Shown piece by piece: positions 1-9,267 of a stretch of 64,000 bases of DNA (within the stretch, counting starts at the first letter, position 1; every line of letters starts with the position of its first letter). The stretch comes from Bacteroidota bacterium. GTDB lineage: Bacteria; Bacteroidota; Bacteroidia; UKL13-3. A program made the translations under genes and the position numbers. The DNA is taken from assembly GCA_013298895.1 (NCBI GenBank), contig JAAFJM010000001.1, forward strand, positions 62,001-126,000, given 5' to 3'. Under the pieces are notes generated by a model. The model saw only the letters and a program-made list of their open reading frames with translations, searched no databases and was not told where the DNA came from.

Positions 1-270
1 AATAGCAAATGGTGCCATGGCCAAAGCAAAAGCCGGACTGTATTTAAATAAGTCATATTGATCGGTTAAATGATGGATGTAAAGGTCTTTGTAATCAATT
101 AAATGGATGAACGAATATTTGAAAATTACATAGTTGTTATAGTGCGTGTAAGTGCCACCAAATGTGTTATTGGGCAATAAATATAAATGCAAACTAGCCA
201 CTATAGTAGCCAATATATAAAGCCCAATAAGGGTTTTATCTTGCATAAAAAATGCTTTAATTTTTTGCAT
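1..270 (-). CDS. Partial GT87/DUF2029-like membrane glycosyltransferase (N-terminus)
   Basis: An ATG at 270 opens a minus-strand frame that runs off the window edge after 90 codons without a stop. The visible part has a short basic start, a first membrane helix (LIGLYILATIVASLHLYLL) and then the stretch DLYIHHLTDQYDLFKYSPAF. A first helix followed by LY-x(n)-Y-x-L-FKYSP-FAL is typical of the DUF2029/GT87 polyprenyl-phosphate-dependent mannosyltransferase-like proteins of Bacteroidota, which act on the outer side of the inner membrane. It starts 14 bp after the RDD gene ends, so the two may be co-transcribed. The catalytic Asp region lies partly outside the window. The family call rests on recognition of this N-terminal pattern only. 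Confidence 0.6.
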   Translation of the reverse strand, partial: MQKIKAFFMQDKTLIGLYILATIVASLHLYLLPNNTFGGTYTHYNNYVIFKYSFIHLIDYKDLYIHHLTDQYDLFKYSPAFALAMAPFAI

Positions 271-283
271 AAAGAATAAAAAC

Positions 284-673
284 TTAAAGTTCAATAACTA
301 CACTTCCTGTAAGCATATCGTGAATGGCTCTTTTTCGAGGATTTACATTTATGGTAAAAAATGAAATAATACCCAAAAGCGCTTTGATTGGATAACGATA
401 TATAGCCTGAAAAAGATTAATTCTTTTAGAAGTATCTTCTGCACTTCTTACCCTAATTTTACTTATATAATTGCCAAGTGTGCAGGCATAAGCTACACAA
501 ATGGGTTCGTACAACACAACAACAATTACAAATAACAACATCCTAGCCGTTTCTGTTGTTTCTGGAAAGTAATCAATAATGTTAGCAGTAATGGCTAGCA
601 TTATTATTATAACTACTGAATCAATTATAGTGGATTGAATGCGTGTTTTTAATAAAGGGTATTTTTCTTCCAT
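284..673 (-). CDS. RDD family small membrane protein
   Basis: This is a 129-residue membrane protein with three predicted helices. The first begins with the R..D signature (KTRIQSTIIDSV), then comes a helix around MLLFVIVVVLYEP, then the typical segment TLGNYISKIRV and a C-terminal NPRKRAIHDMLTGSVVI. RDD proteins are widespread; their role is mostly unknown, and some act in ion transport. I chose the ATG at 673, not the upstream in-frame ATG at 712, because the latter lies inside comM, whose stop is at 681-683. The gene sits 8 bp after comM and just before a GT87-like gene on the same strand, so it is probably read from comM. Confidence 0.8.
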   Translation of the reverse strand: MEEKYPLLKTRIQSTIIDSVVIIIMLAITANIIDYFPETTETARMLLFVIVVVLYEPICVAYACTLGNYISKIRVRSAEDTSKRINLFQAIYRYPIKALLGIISFFTINVNPRKRAIHDMLTGSVVIEL

Positions 674-680
674 AAATATA

Positions 681-2234
681 TTAATTATTTCCTGCCCAAG
701 TTTCTCTATCAAGGCTTCTGTATTGAATGGCTTCGGCTAGGTGTTCTGTTTTTATTTCTTCGCTACCAGCTAAATCGCTAATGGTTCTTGCTACTTTTAA
801 AATTCTATCATAAGCTCTGGCAGAAAGTTGTAATTTGTTCATAGCCGTTTTTAACAATGTTTGGCCAATATTGCTTATTTGGCATAACTCGCGCACTTGT
901 GTGCTGCTCATTTGTGCATTGCAATAAATATTGGGGTTATTGGCAAACCTTGCACTTTGAACCAATCTTGCTTTAATTACTCTTTCTCTAATGCTTTCGC
1001 TTTTTTCTGCCTTGCGTGTATCGGCTAGTTGGTCAAAGTTAACAGGTGTAACTTCAATGTGAATATCTATTCTATCTAATAACGGTCCAGAAACTTTACT
1101 CAAGTATTTTTGAACTACGGTTGTACCACAAACACAATCTTTTTCAGGATGGTTAAAATAACCACATGGGCAAGGATTCATGCTGGCTACCAACATAAAA
1201 CTAGCAGGATATTCAATACTAAATTTAGCCCTTGAAATAGTTACTCGTCTTTCTTCTAATGGCTGACGCATTACTTCTAAAACGGTTCTTTTGAACTCAG
1301 GTAATTCGTCTAAAAACAATACGCCATTATGCGCCAAACTTATTTCACCTGGCTGAGGCACATTGCCACCCCCAACTAAAGCAATATCAGAAATGGTGTG
1401 ATGAGGCGCTCTGAAAGGGCGCATGTATAATAGCGATGAACCGCCTTTTAATCTGCCTGCCACCGAATGTATTTTGGTAGTTTCTAAGGCTTCGTGTAAA
1501 TTTAATGGAGGCAAAATGCTTGGTAAACGCTTGGCCAACATGGTTTTTCCAGCTCCCGGAGGTCCAATCAAAATAACGTTATGACCACCTGCTGCTGCAA
1601 TTTCTAATGCACGTTTTATATTTTCTTGGCCTTTTACATCGGCAAAATCGTCTTCGTTTAAAGCTAAATTTTCTTCAAATTCTTTGCGTGTATCTATTTC
1701 ATATCTTGTTAAATGCGATTCGTCCCCATTAAAAAACTCAATGATTTCGCGGATATGAGTAGCACCATATACTTTTAAGTTATTTACAATGGCAGCTTCT
1801 TTGGCATTTTCTTGTGGTAAAATAAATCCTTCAAAACCCTCTTGGCGTGCTTTTATGGCTATTGGCAATGCACCTTTTATAGGTTTTAAATAACCATCAA
1901 GACTTAACTCACCCATAATGATGTATTTCTCAATATTATCAGCCACCAATTGGTCGGAAGCTGCTAAATAACCAATGGCAATAGTGGCATCGTACGATGA
2001 ACCTTCTTTTCTAATATCAGCTGGAGCCATATTAATAACTACTTTTTGCCTTGGAATTTTATAGTGGTTATTTTTTAAAGCAGTTTCTATTCTATGCTGA
2101 CTTTCTTTTACTGCATTATCGGGTAAGCCCACTAAAAAATAACCTACCCCATTTCCTTCGCTTACATTTACTTCTACTGTAATGGTAACTGCATCTACAC
2201 CATAAACGGCACTTCCAAAAGTTCTAACAAGCAT
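681..2234 (-). CDS. comM: ComM/YifB family Mg-chelatase-like AAA+ ATPase
   Basis: The 517 residues match the usual ComM length. An N-terminal Lon-protease-like domain (about 1-170) is followed by the Mg-chelatase ATPase core. Walker A is GPPGAGKT at 224-231, Walker B is in LFLDELPEF, and the Cys-rich segment [16 protein letters not shown] is present, as is a C-terminal helical domain ([16 protein letters not shown]). The start [15 protein letters not shown] is the usual family start. In Vibrio ComM is a hexameric helicase that aids branch migration when foreign DNA is integrated during natural transformation; many non-competent bacteria also carry it. No other competence gene is nearby. Nothing looks broken. 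Confidence 0.95.
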   Translation of the reverse strand: MLVRTFGSAVYGVDAVTITVEVNVSEGNGVGYFLVGLPDNAVKESQHRIETALKNNHYKIPRQKVVINMAPADIRKEGSSYDATIAIGYLAASDQLVADNIEKYIIMGELSLDGYLKPIKGALPIAIKARQEGFEGFILPQENAKEAAIVNNLKVYGATHIREIIEFFNGDESHLTRYEIDTRKEFEENLALNEDDFADVKGQENIKRALEIAAAGGHNVILIGPPGAGKTMLAKRLPSILPPLNLHEALETTKIHSVAGRLKGGSSLLYMRPFRAPHHTISDIALVGGGNVPQPGEISLAHNGVLFLDELPEFKRTVLEVMRQPLEERRVTISRAKFSIEYPASFMLVASMNPCPCGYFNHPEKDCVCGTTVVQKYLSKVSGPLLDRIDIHIEVTPVNFDQLADTRKAEKSESIRERVIKARLVQSARFANNPNIYCNAQMSSTQVRELCQISNIGQTLLKTAMNKLQLSARAYDRILKVARTISDLAGSEEIKTEHLAEAIQYRSLDRETWAGNN

Positions 2235-2342
2235 GTTTTATTTATACTATTTATAATAGCAATTATACATTCAATAAGAATTTTAAACAAATACTATAGG
2301 CACTGAATTGACTTTTATTACCTAAAAGTATAAATAAACAAA

Positions 2343-2373
2343 AAACTCGTTTAATTTTTAGTTAAACGAGTTT
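2343..2373 (-). terminator. Intrinsic terminator of ndk
   Basis: A perfect 12-bp inverted repeat (2343-2354 and 2362-2373) with a 7-nt loop lies 20 bp beyond the ndk stop. Read on the minus strand it ends in a T-rich run (GAGTTTTTTG). This fits a rho-independent terminator. Confidence 0.8.
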
Positions 2374-2393
2374 CTTTAATCAAATTTATTAAA

Positions 2394-2810
2394 CTAGAAT
2401 CTTTCTAAGTTTGAAAAAAAGAAGGAAGCTTCAATTGCTGCATTCTCATCACTATCACTACCGTGAACAGCATTTGCATCGATTGATTTAGCATACAAAT
2501 TTCTAATAGTACCCGGTTCAGCTTTACTAGGATCAGTTGCACCTATCAAAGTTCTGAAATCAGCTACGGCATTTTCTTTTTTTAATACTGCTGCTACTAT
2601 TGGTCCACTTACCATAAAGCTTACTAAATCTTTGTAAAAAGGACGCTCACTATGAACTGCATAAAACTCACCAGCTGTTTTTTCTGTTAAGTGAATGTAT
2701 TTCATTGCTTTAATTTGGTAACCAGCTGTTGTAATTTGGTCCAAAATTTTTCCGATATGACCATTAGCTACTGCATCTGGTTTTATCATGGTGAAGGTAA
2801 TATTGCTCAT
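2394..2810 (-). CDS. ndk: Nucleoside diphosphate kinase
   Basis: Ndk moves the gamma phosphate from ATP to other (d)NDPs through a phospho-histidine. The frame holds the conserved core [10 protein letters not shown], the R-P-F region ([10 protein letters not shown]) and the active-site motif NAVHGSDS with His116. The ATG at 2810 gives 138 residues, the normal size; an upstream ATG at 2834 would add eight basic residues (MPSKKKHK) with no family support. A promoter-like element sits just upstream (2832-2863) and a hairpin terminator follows, so the gene looks monocistronic. Confidence 0.96.
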   Translation of the reverse strand: MSNITFTMIKPDAVANGHIGKILDQITTAGYQIKAMKYIHLTEKTAGEFYAVHSERPFYKDLVSFMVSGPIVAAVLKKENAVADFRTLIGATDPSKAEPGTIRNLYAKSIDANAVHGSDSDENAAIEASFFFSNLERF

Positions 2811-2831
2811 TTTATGTTTTTTTTTGCTTGG

Positions 2832-2863
2832 CAAAAGTATTGCTAAAAATAATTCTTAACAAG
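2832..2863 (-). promoter_or_regulatory. Candidate Bacteroidota promoter of ndk
   Basis: Read on the minus strand, CTTG (2863-2860), a 20-nt spacer and TACTTTTG (2839-2832) fit the Bacteroidota consensus TTTG-N19..21-TAnnTTTG with one mismatch in the -33 box. The predicted transcription start is about 15 bp before the chosen ndk start, which favours the ATG at 2810 over the one at 2834. Confidence 0.5.
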
Positions 2864-2901
2864 GTGTTTTTAATTAAAATTTTAGGTACTTATTTTTTTA
2901 A

Positions 2902-4203
2902 TTAGTCTTTTCGTTTTAATCTTTTCTTTTGCTTGGCGGGAAGTTTATTTATACGCTTGTAATAACCTGTTTTGTTTGCTGCTACATATAAAGTCAGTTT
3001 CTTTCCTCTTTGTACATTATTTGACTTAAGTTTATTCCATTTTTTTACATCTTGAGCAGAACAATCAAATAAATCAGCAATGTCATTTAGTATATCTCCC
3101 TTCTTTACCACATAAAAGACCTTAACCAACTTTGGCTTTTCTGGTTGGTCTATTTCTTGTGGTTTTTCTTTACTTGTTTTTCCTTTTTTTATGTTAGTTT
3201 CAGGAGGTGTGTCCGTTTCTACATTGGTATGGTCTTGCACTTCAGCAGGCTCTTCCTTTTGAATAATAATTGGAGCAACATCAGTATTAATAGGCTTATA
3301 AACACTATCACGGAGCAAGTAAAATAATTTTGATTTATTTTTAGGTATTTTTACATAATACCCATCAGTACTCATTGGAATGATATCTTTTTTAAACATT
3401 GGGTTTAACTTCCTTAGTTCATCTATTTCAATTCCCAAGGTGGTTGATACTTGTGTTAATGATAGCCATTTGTTAACCAAAACGCTATCACTATCAAAAT
3501 TTAGTTCAACATTGGATGCTTTGATACCATGTTCTTTATAATAATTTAAAATATAAGTAGCTGCCACATATTGTGGGTATAAATCACGGCAATTAGTAGG
3601 TAAATATTGAAAAATATCCCAATAGTATAAACTGTTTCCAGCCATTCTAATACATTTATTAACTGCTATTGGTGAGCAGCCATAAGCTCCAATAACTAAA
3701 GGCCATTGCTTGTAAATGCTAAATAAATCTTTAAAATGCTGTGCAAATACCATAGATGATTTATTAATATCTTTTCGCTCATCTACATAGGTATTAACTT
3801 TTAGTTTATACATTTTTGAAACGGTATAACTCATGGTCCAAATACCGCTTGCTCCATTTGAATTTGAAAAAGTTGGGTCTAATTCAGAAGAGGAAACAGC
3901 CAAATATTTTAAATCTGTGGGTAATCCCTTAGATTTTAAATGCTTTTCTAAAATAGGAAAATAATATTTGCTTAAACTTATTAAATCACGCGTTTTAGCT
4001 GGATTTTGAATATAATATTCAATATGTTTTTTTACCTCTGGGTTGTAAATTAATTCTGTTTGAGAACGTAAAGCCGCTAAACGTTGAATATACAATTGAT
4101 CTTGAGCAAAACTGAAAATTGGAATAAAAATAGTTAGCAAAAAGGCCCATACCTTAGTCGGTTTGAACAAATTTGTGGTAATATTTTTTGATATTATAGT
4201 CAT
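2902..4203 (-). CDS. MltD-like lytic transglycosylase-fold LysM protein, catalytic Glu apparently lost
   Basis: A 433-residue exported protein. A signal peptide (hydrophobic about 18-33, then AQ) leads to an SLT/MltD-like domain (about 50-230), a weak LysM-like segment (about 248-292), a charged linker (about 310-365) and a clear C-terminal LysM (VFYVVKKGDILNDIADLF...). The SLT core is easily aligned: LPTDLKYLAV then LDP, NGASGIW. Where active family members have V-x-E-S-x-L-x-P, this protein has V103-S-S-S-E-L-D-P, so the catalytic Glu position (105) is Ser, with a Glu two residues later. The usual W-Q-F is also W-T-M. It probably binds peptidoglycan; cleavage is doubtful. It is a separate unit from gatA, whose terminator lies upstream. 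Confidence 0.8.
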   Translation of the reverse strand: MTIISKNITTNLFKPTKVWAFLLTIFIPIFSFAQDQLYIQRLAALRSQTELIYNPEVKKHIEYYIQNPAKTRDLISLSKYYFPILEKHLKSKGLPTDLKYLAVSSSELDPTFSNSNGASGIWTMSYTVSKMYKLKVNTYVDERKDINKSSMVFAQHFKDLFSIYKQWPLVIGAYGCSPIAVNKCIRMAGNSLYYWDIFQYLPTNCRDLYPQYVAATYILNYYKEHGIKASNVELNFDSDSVLVNKWLSLTQVSTTLGIEIDELRKLNPMFKKDIIPMSTDGYYVKIPKNKSKLFYLLRDSVYKPINTDVAPIIIQKEEPAEVQDHTNVETDTPPETNIKKGKTSKEKPQEIDQPEKPKLVKVFYVVKKGDILNDIADLFDCSAQDVKKWNKLKSNNVQRGKKLTLYVAANKTGYYKRINKLPAKQKKRLKRKD

Positions 4204-4223
4204 ACAATAATTAGGTAATAAAA

Positions 4224-4257
4224 TAGGCTACACTTGATTGAATGCAAGTGTAGCCTA
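4224..4257 (-). terminator. Intrinsic terminator of gatA
   Basis: A perfect 13-bp inverted repeat (4224-4236 and 4245-4257) with an 8-nt loop lies about 45 bp past the gatA stop. On the minus strand it is followed by an AT-rich tail (ATTTTATT). Confidence 0.75.
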
Positions 4258-4300
4258 AAATTTAAATGAAATGAGAATAAGTAATTAAGATGTGAACACC

Positions 4301-5725
4301 TTAAAGCATATTTGGTCTTATAAATTCGACCATTGATAAAAGTTTAGCATCCTCATTGTGATTAGCCATCAATTGAAGGCCAATTGGCATATTTTGATTA
4401 TCTTTTCCATAAGGAAATGAAACAGCAGGAATGCCGACAATATTAGCATGAACAGTAAATATGTCTGCTAAATACATTTGAACGGGGTCATTGCTTTTTT
4501 CACCAATTTTGAATGCAGTAGTAGGTGCTGTTGGAGACAGTATAAAGTCAAAATCTTTAAATATTTCTGCTGTCCTATTTGCAATTATTCTTCTAACTTT
4601 TTGTGCTTTCGTGTAATATGCATCATAATAGCCTGAACTTAATACAAATGTGCCCAACATAATTCTGCGTTTTACCTCTGCTCCAAAACCTTCAGTTCTT
4701 GATTTGCGAATAGTAGTTTCTAAATCAACAGCATTTTTGCTTCGTAAGCCATAATGCATGCCCGCATAACGAGATAAATTACTACTAGCTTCAGCTGTGG
4801 TTAAAGTATAATAAACTGGAATTACATAACTTAGTTCAGGTAAACTTATACCTTCAACTGTATGTCCTTCGGCTCTTAATTTTTCAATTAAGTCTAATGT
4901 TGCTTGTTTTACCTCTGGTTGAATTCCAGCTAAATCTAAAGCATCTTGGATATATGCAATTTTGTATTTTTTATTGCCTAAATCAAAGTTAAAATCTTTT
5001 TTAGATTCTTGAAGTGCTGTAGCATCATACTCATCAGCTCCAGCCATTATTGAAACCAAAAGTTGTGCATCTTCAACTGATTTCGTTACTGGACCAATGA
5101 TATCAAAACTGCTAGCATAAGCAATGAGACCCCACCTTGAAATAGTTCCGTAGGTTGGTTTGTAGCCAAATGTTCCTGTAAAAGAAGCTGGTTGACGAAC
5201 AGAACCACCTGTATCACTTCCAAGTGAGGCATGACAAAGGTGAGCCTGCACTGCTACTGCAGATCCTCCTGAACTTCCCCCTGAAACTTTGGTATTGTCA
5301 GAATCATTTAAAACGGCTCCATAAGCTGAATTTTCGTTTGATGCACCCATTGCAAACTCATCGCAGTTTAATCTGCCAATTATTATGACATCTTCTGCCA
5401 ATAAACGTTCTACAGCAGTAGCTGAATAAAGCGAAGTAAAGTTTTCAATGATTTTTGAGGAAGCAGAAACTTTATGGTTTTTATAACAAATATTATCTTT
5501 AATACCAATTACCATTCCAGCTAATTTTCCTGCAGTACCGTCTGCTATTTTTTTATCAATTTGTTGGGCAGCTGCTTTGGCCTCCTCGGCCCAAACTTCT
5601 ATAAAAGCATTCAAATGTTTTTTATGGTCAATATTTTTTAAATATTGGTCAACTAAAGCAGTAACGGTAGTTTTTTTACTATTTAAAGCCTCGATAATTT
5701 GTGAGTAAGAAATATAATTTTCCAA
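4301..5725 (-). CDS. gatA: Asp-tRNA(Asn)/Glu-tRNA(Gln) amidotransferase subunit A
   Basis: GatA is the glutaminase subunit of GatCAB, which turns Glu-tRNA(Gln) or Asp-tRNA(Asn) into the amidated form. The amidase-signature catalytic residues are all visible: Lys76 (GIKDN), cis-Ser151 (SGGSSGGSA) and Ser175 (DTGGSVRQPA). The 474 residues match the family. The reading frame has no usable ATG near its start: TTG at 5725 gives the expected N-terminus MENYISYSQI, and an in-frame stop lies a few codons upstream. gatB and gatC are not in the window. A hairpin terminator ends the gene at 4224-4257. Its upstream neighbour tatA has its own terminator, so gatA has its own promoter. Confidence 0.95.
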   Translation of the reverse strand: MENYISYSQIIEALNSKKTTVTALVDQYLKNIDHKKHLNAFIEVWAEEAKAAAQQIDKKIADGTAGKLAGMVIGIKDNICYKNHKVSASSKIIENFTSLYSATAVERLLAEDVIIIGRLNCDEFAMGASNENSAYGAVLNDSDNTKVSGGSSGGSAVAVQAHLCHASLGSDTGGSVRQPASFTGTFGYKPTYGTISRWGLIAYASSFDIIGPVTKSVEDAQLLVSIMAGADEYDATALQESKKDFNFDLGNKKYKIAYIQDALDLAGIQPEVKQATLDLIEKLRAEGHTVEGISLPELSYVIPVYYTLTTAEASSNLSRYAGMHYGLRSKNAVDLETTIRKSRTEGFGAEVKRRIMLGTFVLSSGYYDAYYTKAQKVRRIIANRTAEIFKDFDFILSPTAPTTAFKIGEKSNDPVQMYLADIFTVHANIVGIPAVSFPYGKDNQNMPIGLQLMANHNEDAKLLSMVEFIRPNML

Positions 5726-5775
5726 CAGATTTAATTGGTTTTAGGTGCTATAATTAGCAGTTATTATTAAACAAA

Positions 5776-5803
5776 AAAATTCCTCTAATTCAAGAGGAAT
5801 TTT
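5776..5803 (-). terminator. Intrinsic terminator of tatA
   Basis: A perfect 11-bp inverted repeat (5776-5786 and 5793-5803), 6-nt loop, lies 25 bp after the tatA stop and ends in a T run when read on the minus strand (GAATTTTTTTG). Confidence 0.8.
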
Positions 5804-5828
5804 ATATTGAAATATTTTAAAAAAGGAA

Positions 5829-6020
5829 TTATTCTGCTTCTTTTTGGTCTTTGCCTTTCATGCCTTCTTCAATGTGTTCTTTCACATTTTTTTTAGCATC
5901 GTTAAACTCACGAATTCCATTACCTAAACCACGCATTAATTCAGGAATTTTTTTACCTCCAAAAAGCAATAATACAACCACTAAAATAACAATCATTTCT
6001 GATCCACCTAGTCCGAACAT
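5829..6020 (-). CDS. tatA: Sec-independent translocase subunit TatA/E
   Basis: A 63-residue protein with the full TatA plan. A short N-terminus (MFGLGGSE) leads to one membrane helix ([13 protein letters not shown]), the hinge GGKKIPEL, an amphipathic helix ([18 protein letters not shown]) and a charged tail. TatA multimers form the pore that exports folded twin-arginine proteins. The length is at the short end of the family but normal for Bacteroidota. No tatC is in the window. A -7-like box (TACATTTG, minus strand, 6051-6044) lies 24 bp upstream and a terminator follows, so it looks monocistronic. Confidence 0.93.
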   Translation of the reverse strand: MFGLGGSEMIVILVVVLLLFGGKKIPELMRGLGNGIREFNDAKKNVKEHIEEGMKGKDQKEAE

Positions 6021-6043
6021 AATTTTTTAAATTTATTAGGTCA

Positions 6044-6051
6044 CAAATGTA
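6044..6051 (-). promoter_or_regulatory. -7 box candidate of tatA
   Basis: TACATTTG on the minus strand is an exact match to TAnnTTTG, 24 bp before the tatA start. The -33 position holds only TTTC with an 18-nt spacer, so the match is partial. Confidence 0.4.
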
Positions 6052-6164
6052 AGGTTTATTTTTTGTTTAGAAATTATTTTTTTGTGTTAGTTGCTTGATT
6101 TTTATTTGATTTTATTTTATCAGAACACAATTGGCTTATTTCAAAAATCTGTATTTTCTGGCAT

Positions 6165-6197
6165 TTTGAGTTTACTTTTTTAAAATACATAAATTTG
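6165..6197 (+). promoter_or_regulatory. Candidate promoter of the symporter-kinase operon
   Basis: TTTG (6165-6168), a 21-nt spacer and TAAATTTG (6190-6197) match the Bacteroidota promoter consensus. It would give a leader of about 110 nt before the ATG at 6315. The rest of the 6021-6314 gap is AT-rich and shows no other gene or hairpin that I can support. Confidence 0.45.
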
Positions 6198-6314
6198 ATT
6201 TTGTCCGGAATTGAACTAAAGATTAATAATATACTTTTATTTATTATTTCTTTTTTTATAACAGTATAATTCGTTGTAATATTGTTTTTTTTAAAAAATA
6301 TTTATTTTTATAAG

Positions 6315-6536
6315 ATGGTAAATAATAGAAAACAAAAGAATATTATATTAAGCATTATAATGTTGTTGGCATTTTGTTATCCAATATTTACCATTTTTAA
6401 TAAGCCTAAGTTTGTTGGTAATATTCCATTGTTGTATTTATATGTTGTTATTTCTTGGCTATTAGCTATCATACTTTTATTGGTATCAAGTGAAATAAAA
6501 CCTTCTAAAAAACTTCAAAAAGGCAAGGATGAGTAA
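6315..6536 (+). CDS. Small two-helix membrane protein preceding the symporter-kinase
   Basis: A 73-residue protein with two predicted helices: about 10-24 (IILSIIMLLAFCYPIF) and about 37-56 (IPLLYLYVVISWLLAIILLL), with a basic tail. The pattern and its place directly ahead of a sodium/solute symporter-type protein resemble DUF3311-like small partners of SSS transporters. The ATG at 6315 (MVNNRKQ) is preferred to 6282, which would add an unlikely aromatic leader. The stop overlaps the next start by 8 bp (6529-6536), so translation is probably coupled. It may be an accessory subunit of the symporter domain; that is inference. Confidence 0.65.
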   Translation: MVNNRKQKNIILSIIMLLAFCYPIFTIFNKPKFVGNIPLLYLYVVISWLLAIILLLVSSEIKPSKKLQKGKDE

Positions 6537-9267
6537 CAGCATTATTATTATTTGTTCACTACTTTATTTAATGCTTTTATTTGGTGTAGCATATTATGCA
6601 GAACATCAGTTAAAAAAAGGAAAAAGTATAATAAATAATGCATATGTGTATGCACTTTCACTTTGCGTGTATTGTACAGCCTGGACCTATTATGGAAGTG
6701 TGGGCAGGGCCACTACTAATGGAATAAGTTTTTTAACTATATATATTGGTCCTACAATAATGGCAGCATTGTTTTTTCCAGTTCTGCGTAAAATTATTAG
6801 AATTACCAAAGCACAACGCATCAATAGCATTGCCGATTTTATTTCAACCAGGTATGGAAAAAATGCATCTTTAGCTGCTGTGGTTAGTGTTTTCTGTATT
6901 ATTGGCGTTTTGCCGTATATTGCTTTGCAATTAAAAGCCATAGCCATTAGCTTTGATATTTTAACTAAAAATGCTATTTCTGGGAATAACTTTTTTTCAG
7001 ATAATACCTTGTATTTTACGGTATTCTTGGCGGTTTTTATAATTATTTTTGGGACGCGCTCAGTTGATGCAACTGAAAAACATGAAGGCTTGGTAGCTGC
7101 AGTAGCTTTTGAATCGGTAATAAAATTGGTGGCATTTTTAGTTGCTGGTGTATTTGTTACCTATGGCATTTTTAATGGTTTTAACGATATTTTTTTAAAA
7201 GCAAATCAAATAGATGAGTTAAAAAAATTATTTACTTTAAATGGGGATAATGTCAATGCTGGTTGGTTCTCGGGTATTTTGCTTTCCATGATGGCAGTGC
7301 TGTTTTTACCACGTCAATTCCAAGTTGGCGTAATTGAAAATGTAAACGAGAAGCATTTAAAAAAGGCAGTATGGCTATTTCCAATTTACCTATTTGTAAT
7401 TAATATTTTTGTTATTCCAATTGCTTTTGGTGGCAAGTTAGTTTTTCAAAACATGCCAATAGACGCAGATACTTTTGTATTAGCATTACCTTTACATTTT
7501 AATAAACCATTATTAAGTATGTTAGTGTTTTTGGGAGGTTTTTCGGCCGCTACTAGTATGATTATAGTAGAAACAATAGCACTGAGTACAATGGTAAGTA
7601 ATAATTTAGTAATGCCATTTTTATTTAGGCAACAAAATTTTAAGACCTCAATTGATAAATCCATTCGAAGAACCATTTTATATATTCGGAGATTTAGTAT
7701 CATTCTTATTTTATTATTTGCCTATTTATATGATCAATATGTAGCGCAATATTTTTCATTGGTATCAATAGGGTTGATTTCTTTTGCAGGTGTTGCCCAA
7801 TTTGCTCCCGCTATAATTGGAGGTATTTATTGGAAAACAGCAAGTAAAAATGGTGCACTAGTAGGTATTATTGTTGGTTTTTTTATTTGGTTTTATACAT
7901 TAATTCTTCCTTCTATAGCCCAAGCACATTTAATAAATGAAAGCATAATAAGTAATGGACCATTCAATATATGGTGGTTAAAGCCTCAATCTTTATTTGG
8001 TTTAGAAGGGTTTGATTCCATTACACATGCTTTGTTTTGGAGTATGTTTTTTAACTGCACTGCTTATTTTGTTTTTTCGGTTTACAGTAAGCTTATTCCA
8101 CAGGAGGTTTACCAGGCTGAAATATTTGTAGATATTGATAAGTATAATTCACCAGGAAGCGATAGTATTTGGCGAGGTACAGCTTATATGCCTGATTTGT
8201 TTTCATTATTAGAAAATTTTTTAGGGAAAGAACGTGCCAATAATTTAATACAAAATTATGCGCACAGACACAAAATAGCTATAGATTTTGGTTCTAAGGC
8301 TGATCCAAGAATAGTTAGTTTTTCTGAGAAAATTTTAGCGGGTGTTATTGGTTCTGCATCAGCACGTATTATGGTTAGTTCTGTTACAAAAGAAGAGGAA
8401 CTAAGCCTCAATGAAGTATTTAAAATTTTGCACGAATCACAGCAAATGATAGAGCTTAATAAAGAACTTCGTAAAAAATCGATTGAATTGACAAAGGCCA
8501 CGGAACAGTTACGTGAGGCAAATTTGCAATTAAAAACAATGGACGAATTGAAAGATGAATTTTTATACACCGTAACACATGAGTTAAGAACACCATTAAC
8601 CTCCATTCGTTCTTTAACAGAGATAGTACATGATAATCCTGATTTAGTGGACGAAGAGCGTGAGAAATTTTTAGGGGCTGTAGTTAAAGAAACGGAACGA
8701 TTAAGTCATTTAATAACCAAAGTATTAAATTTAGAGAAGTATGAAAGTGGTAAGCAAAAACTTAATTTAACTTCGTTTGATATGAATTTATTGGTCAAAG
8801 ATTTATATACCTCCTATAAATTAGTAGCCAATGAAAAGGCAATAAATTTAACCATCACGCAGCCTAACAGTATGCTTTTGCTTCATGCCGATAAGGATTT
8901 AGTGCAACAAGTTCTGGTAAATTTAATAAGTAATGCCATGAAATTTACACCTGAGCAAGGTAAAATACACATAGTAATATCCGACCTGCAAAACGAAATT
9001 CAGGTTAGTATTATGGATACTGGTAAGGGAATTGCTAAAGAACTGCATGAATTAATTTTCGATAAATTTTTTCAAGCAAAAAATCAAACAATAAAAAAAC
9101 CGGTGGGAACTGGTTTGGGATTAGCTATTTGTAAAAAAATCATTGAAATGCATGGAGGCAAAATTTGGGTAGAAAGTGAAATAGAAAAAGGTGCATGCTT
9201 TACGTTTACAATTCCTAACTTTGAACCCGGAAATACTTTAATTGAACATAATGAGTCAAGCATATAA
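6529..9267 (+). CDS. Sodium/solute symporter-type sensor histidine kinase (CbrA-like)
   Basis: A 912-residue fusion. Residues about 1-520 form a sodium/solute symporter (SSS) domain with about 13 helices (start SIIIICSLLYLMLLFGVAYY; conserved-looking WTYYGSVG and GFSAATSMIIVE). A soluble stretch and a coiled coil (about 645-675) follow, then the kinase. The H box is THELRTPLTS with His684, the N box NLISNAMKF, G1 MDTGKGI, F box FDKFFQA and G2 GTGLGLAI. In CbrA and similar proteins the transporter module feeds or tunes the kinase. It overlaps a small membrane protein upstream and a single-domain response regulator downstream, forming a complete sensor unit. The substrate cannot be read from the sequence. 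Confidence 0.92.
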   Translation: MSNSIIIICSLLYLMLLFGVAYYAEHQLKKGKSIINNAYVYALSLCVYCTAWTYYGSVGRATTNGISFLTIYIGPTIMAALFFPVLRKIIRITKAQRINSIADFISTRYGKNASLAAVVSVFCIIGVLPYIALQLKAIAISFDILTKNAISGNNFFSDNTLYFTVFLAVFIIIFGTRSVDATEKHEGLVAAVAFESVIKLVAFLVAGVFVTYGIFNGFNDIFLKANQIDELKKLFTLNGDNVNAGWFSGILLSMMAVLFLPRQFQVGVIENVNEKHLKKAVWLFPIYLFVINIFVIPIAFGGKLVFQNMPIDADTFVLALPLHFNKPLLSMLVFLGGFSAATSMIIVETIALSTMVSNNLVMPFLFRQQNFKTSIDKSIRRTILYIRRFSIILILLFAYLYDQYVAQYFSLVSIGLISFAGVAQFAPAIIGGIYWKTASKNGALVGIIVGFFIWFYTLILPSIAQAHLINESIISNGPFNIWWLKPQSLFGLEGFDSITHALFWSMFFNCTAYFVFSVYSKLIPQEVYQAEIFVDIDKYNSPGSDSIWRGTAYMPDLFSLLENFLGKERANNLIQNYAHRHKIAIDFGSKADPRIVSFSEKILAGVIGSASARIMVSSVTKEEELSLNEVFKILHESQQMIELNKELRKKSIELTKATEQLREANLQLKTMDELKDEFLYTVTHELRTPLTSIRSLTEIVHDNPDLVDEEREKFLGAVVKETERLSHLITKVLNLEKYESGKQKLNLTSFDMNLLVKDLYTSYKLVANEKAINLTITQPNSMLLLHADKDLVQQVLVNLISNAMKFTPEQGKIHIVISDLQNEIQVSIMDTGKGIAKELHELIFDKFFQAKNQTIKKPVGTGLGLAICKKIIEMHGGKIWVESEIEKGACFTFTIPNFEPGNTLIEHNESSI

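Noticed and set aside
681-2234. Magnesium chelatase subunit or Lon protease
   Set aside because: Both names are triggered by domains in this protein; the overall order and length are those of ComM/YifB.
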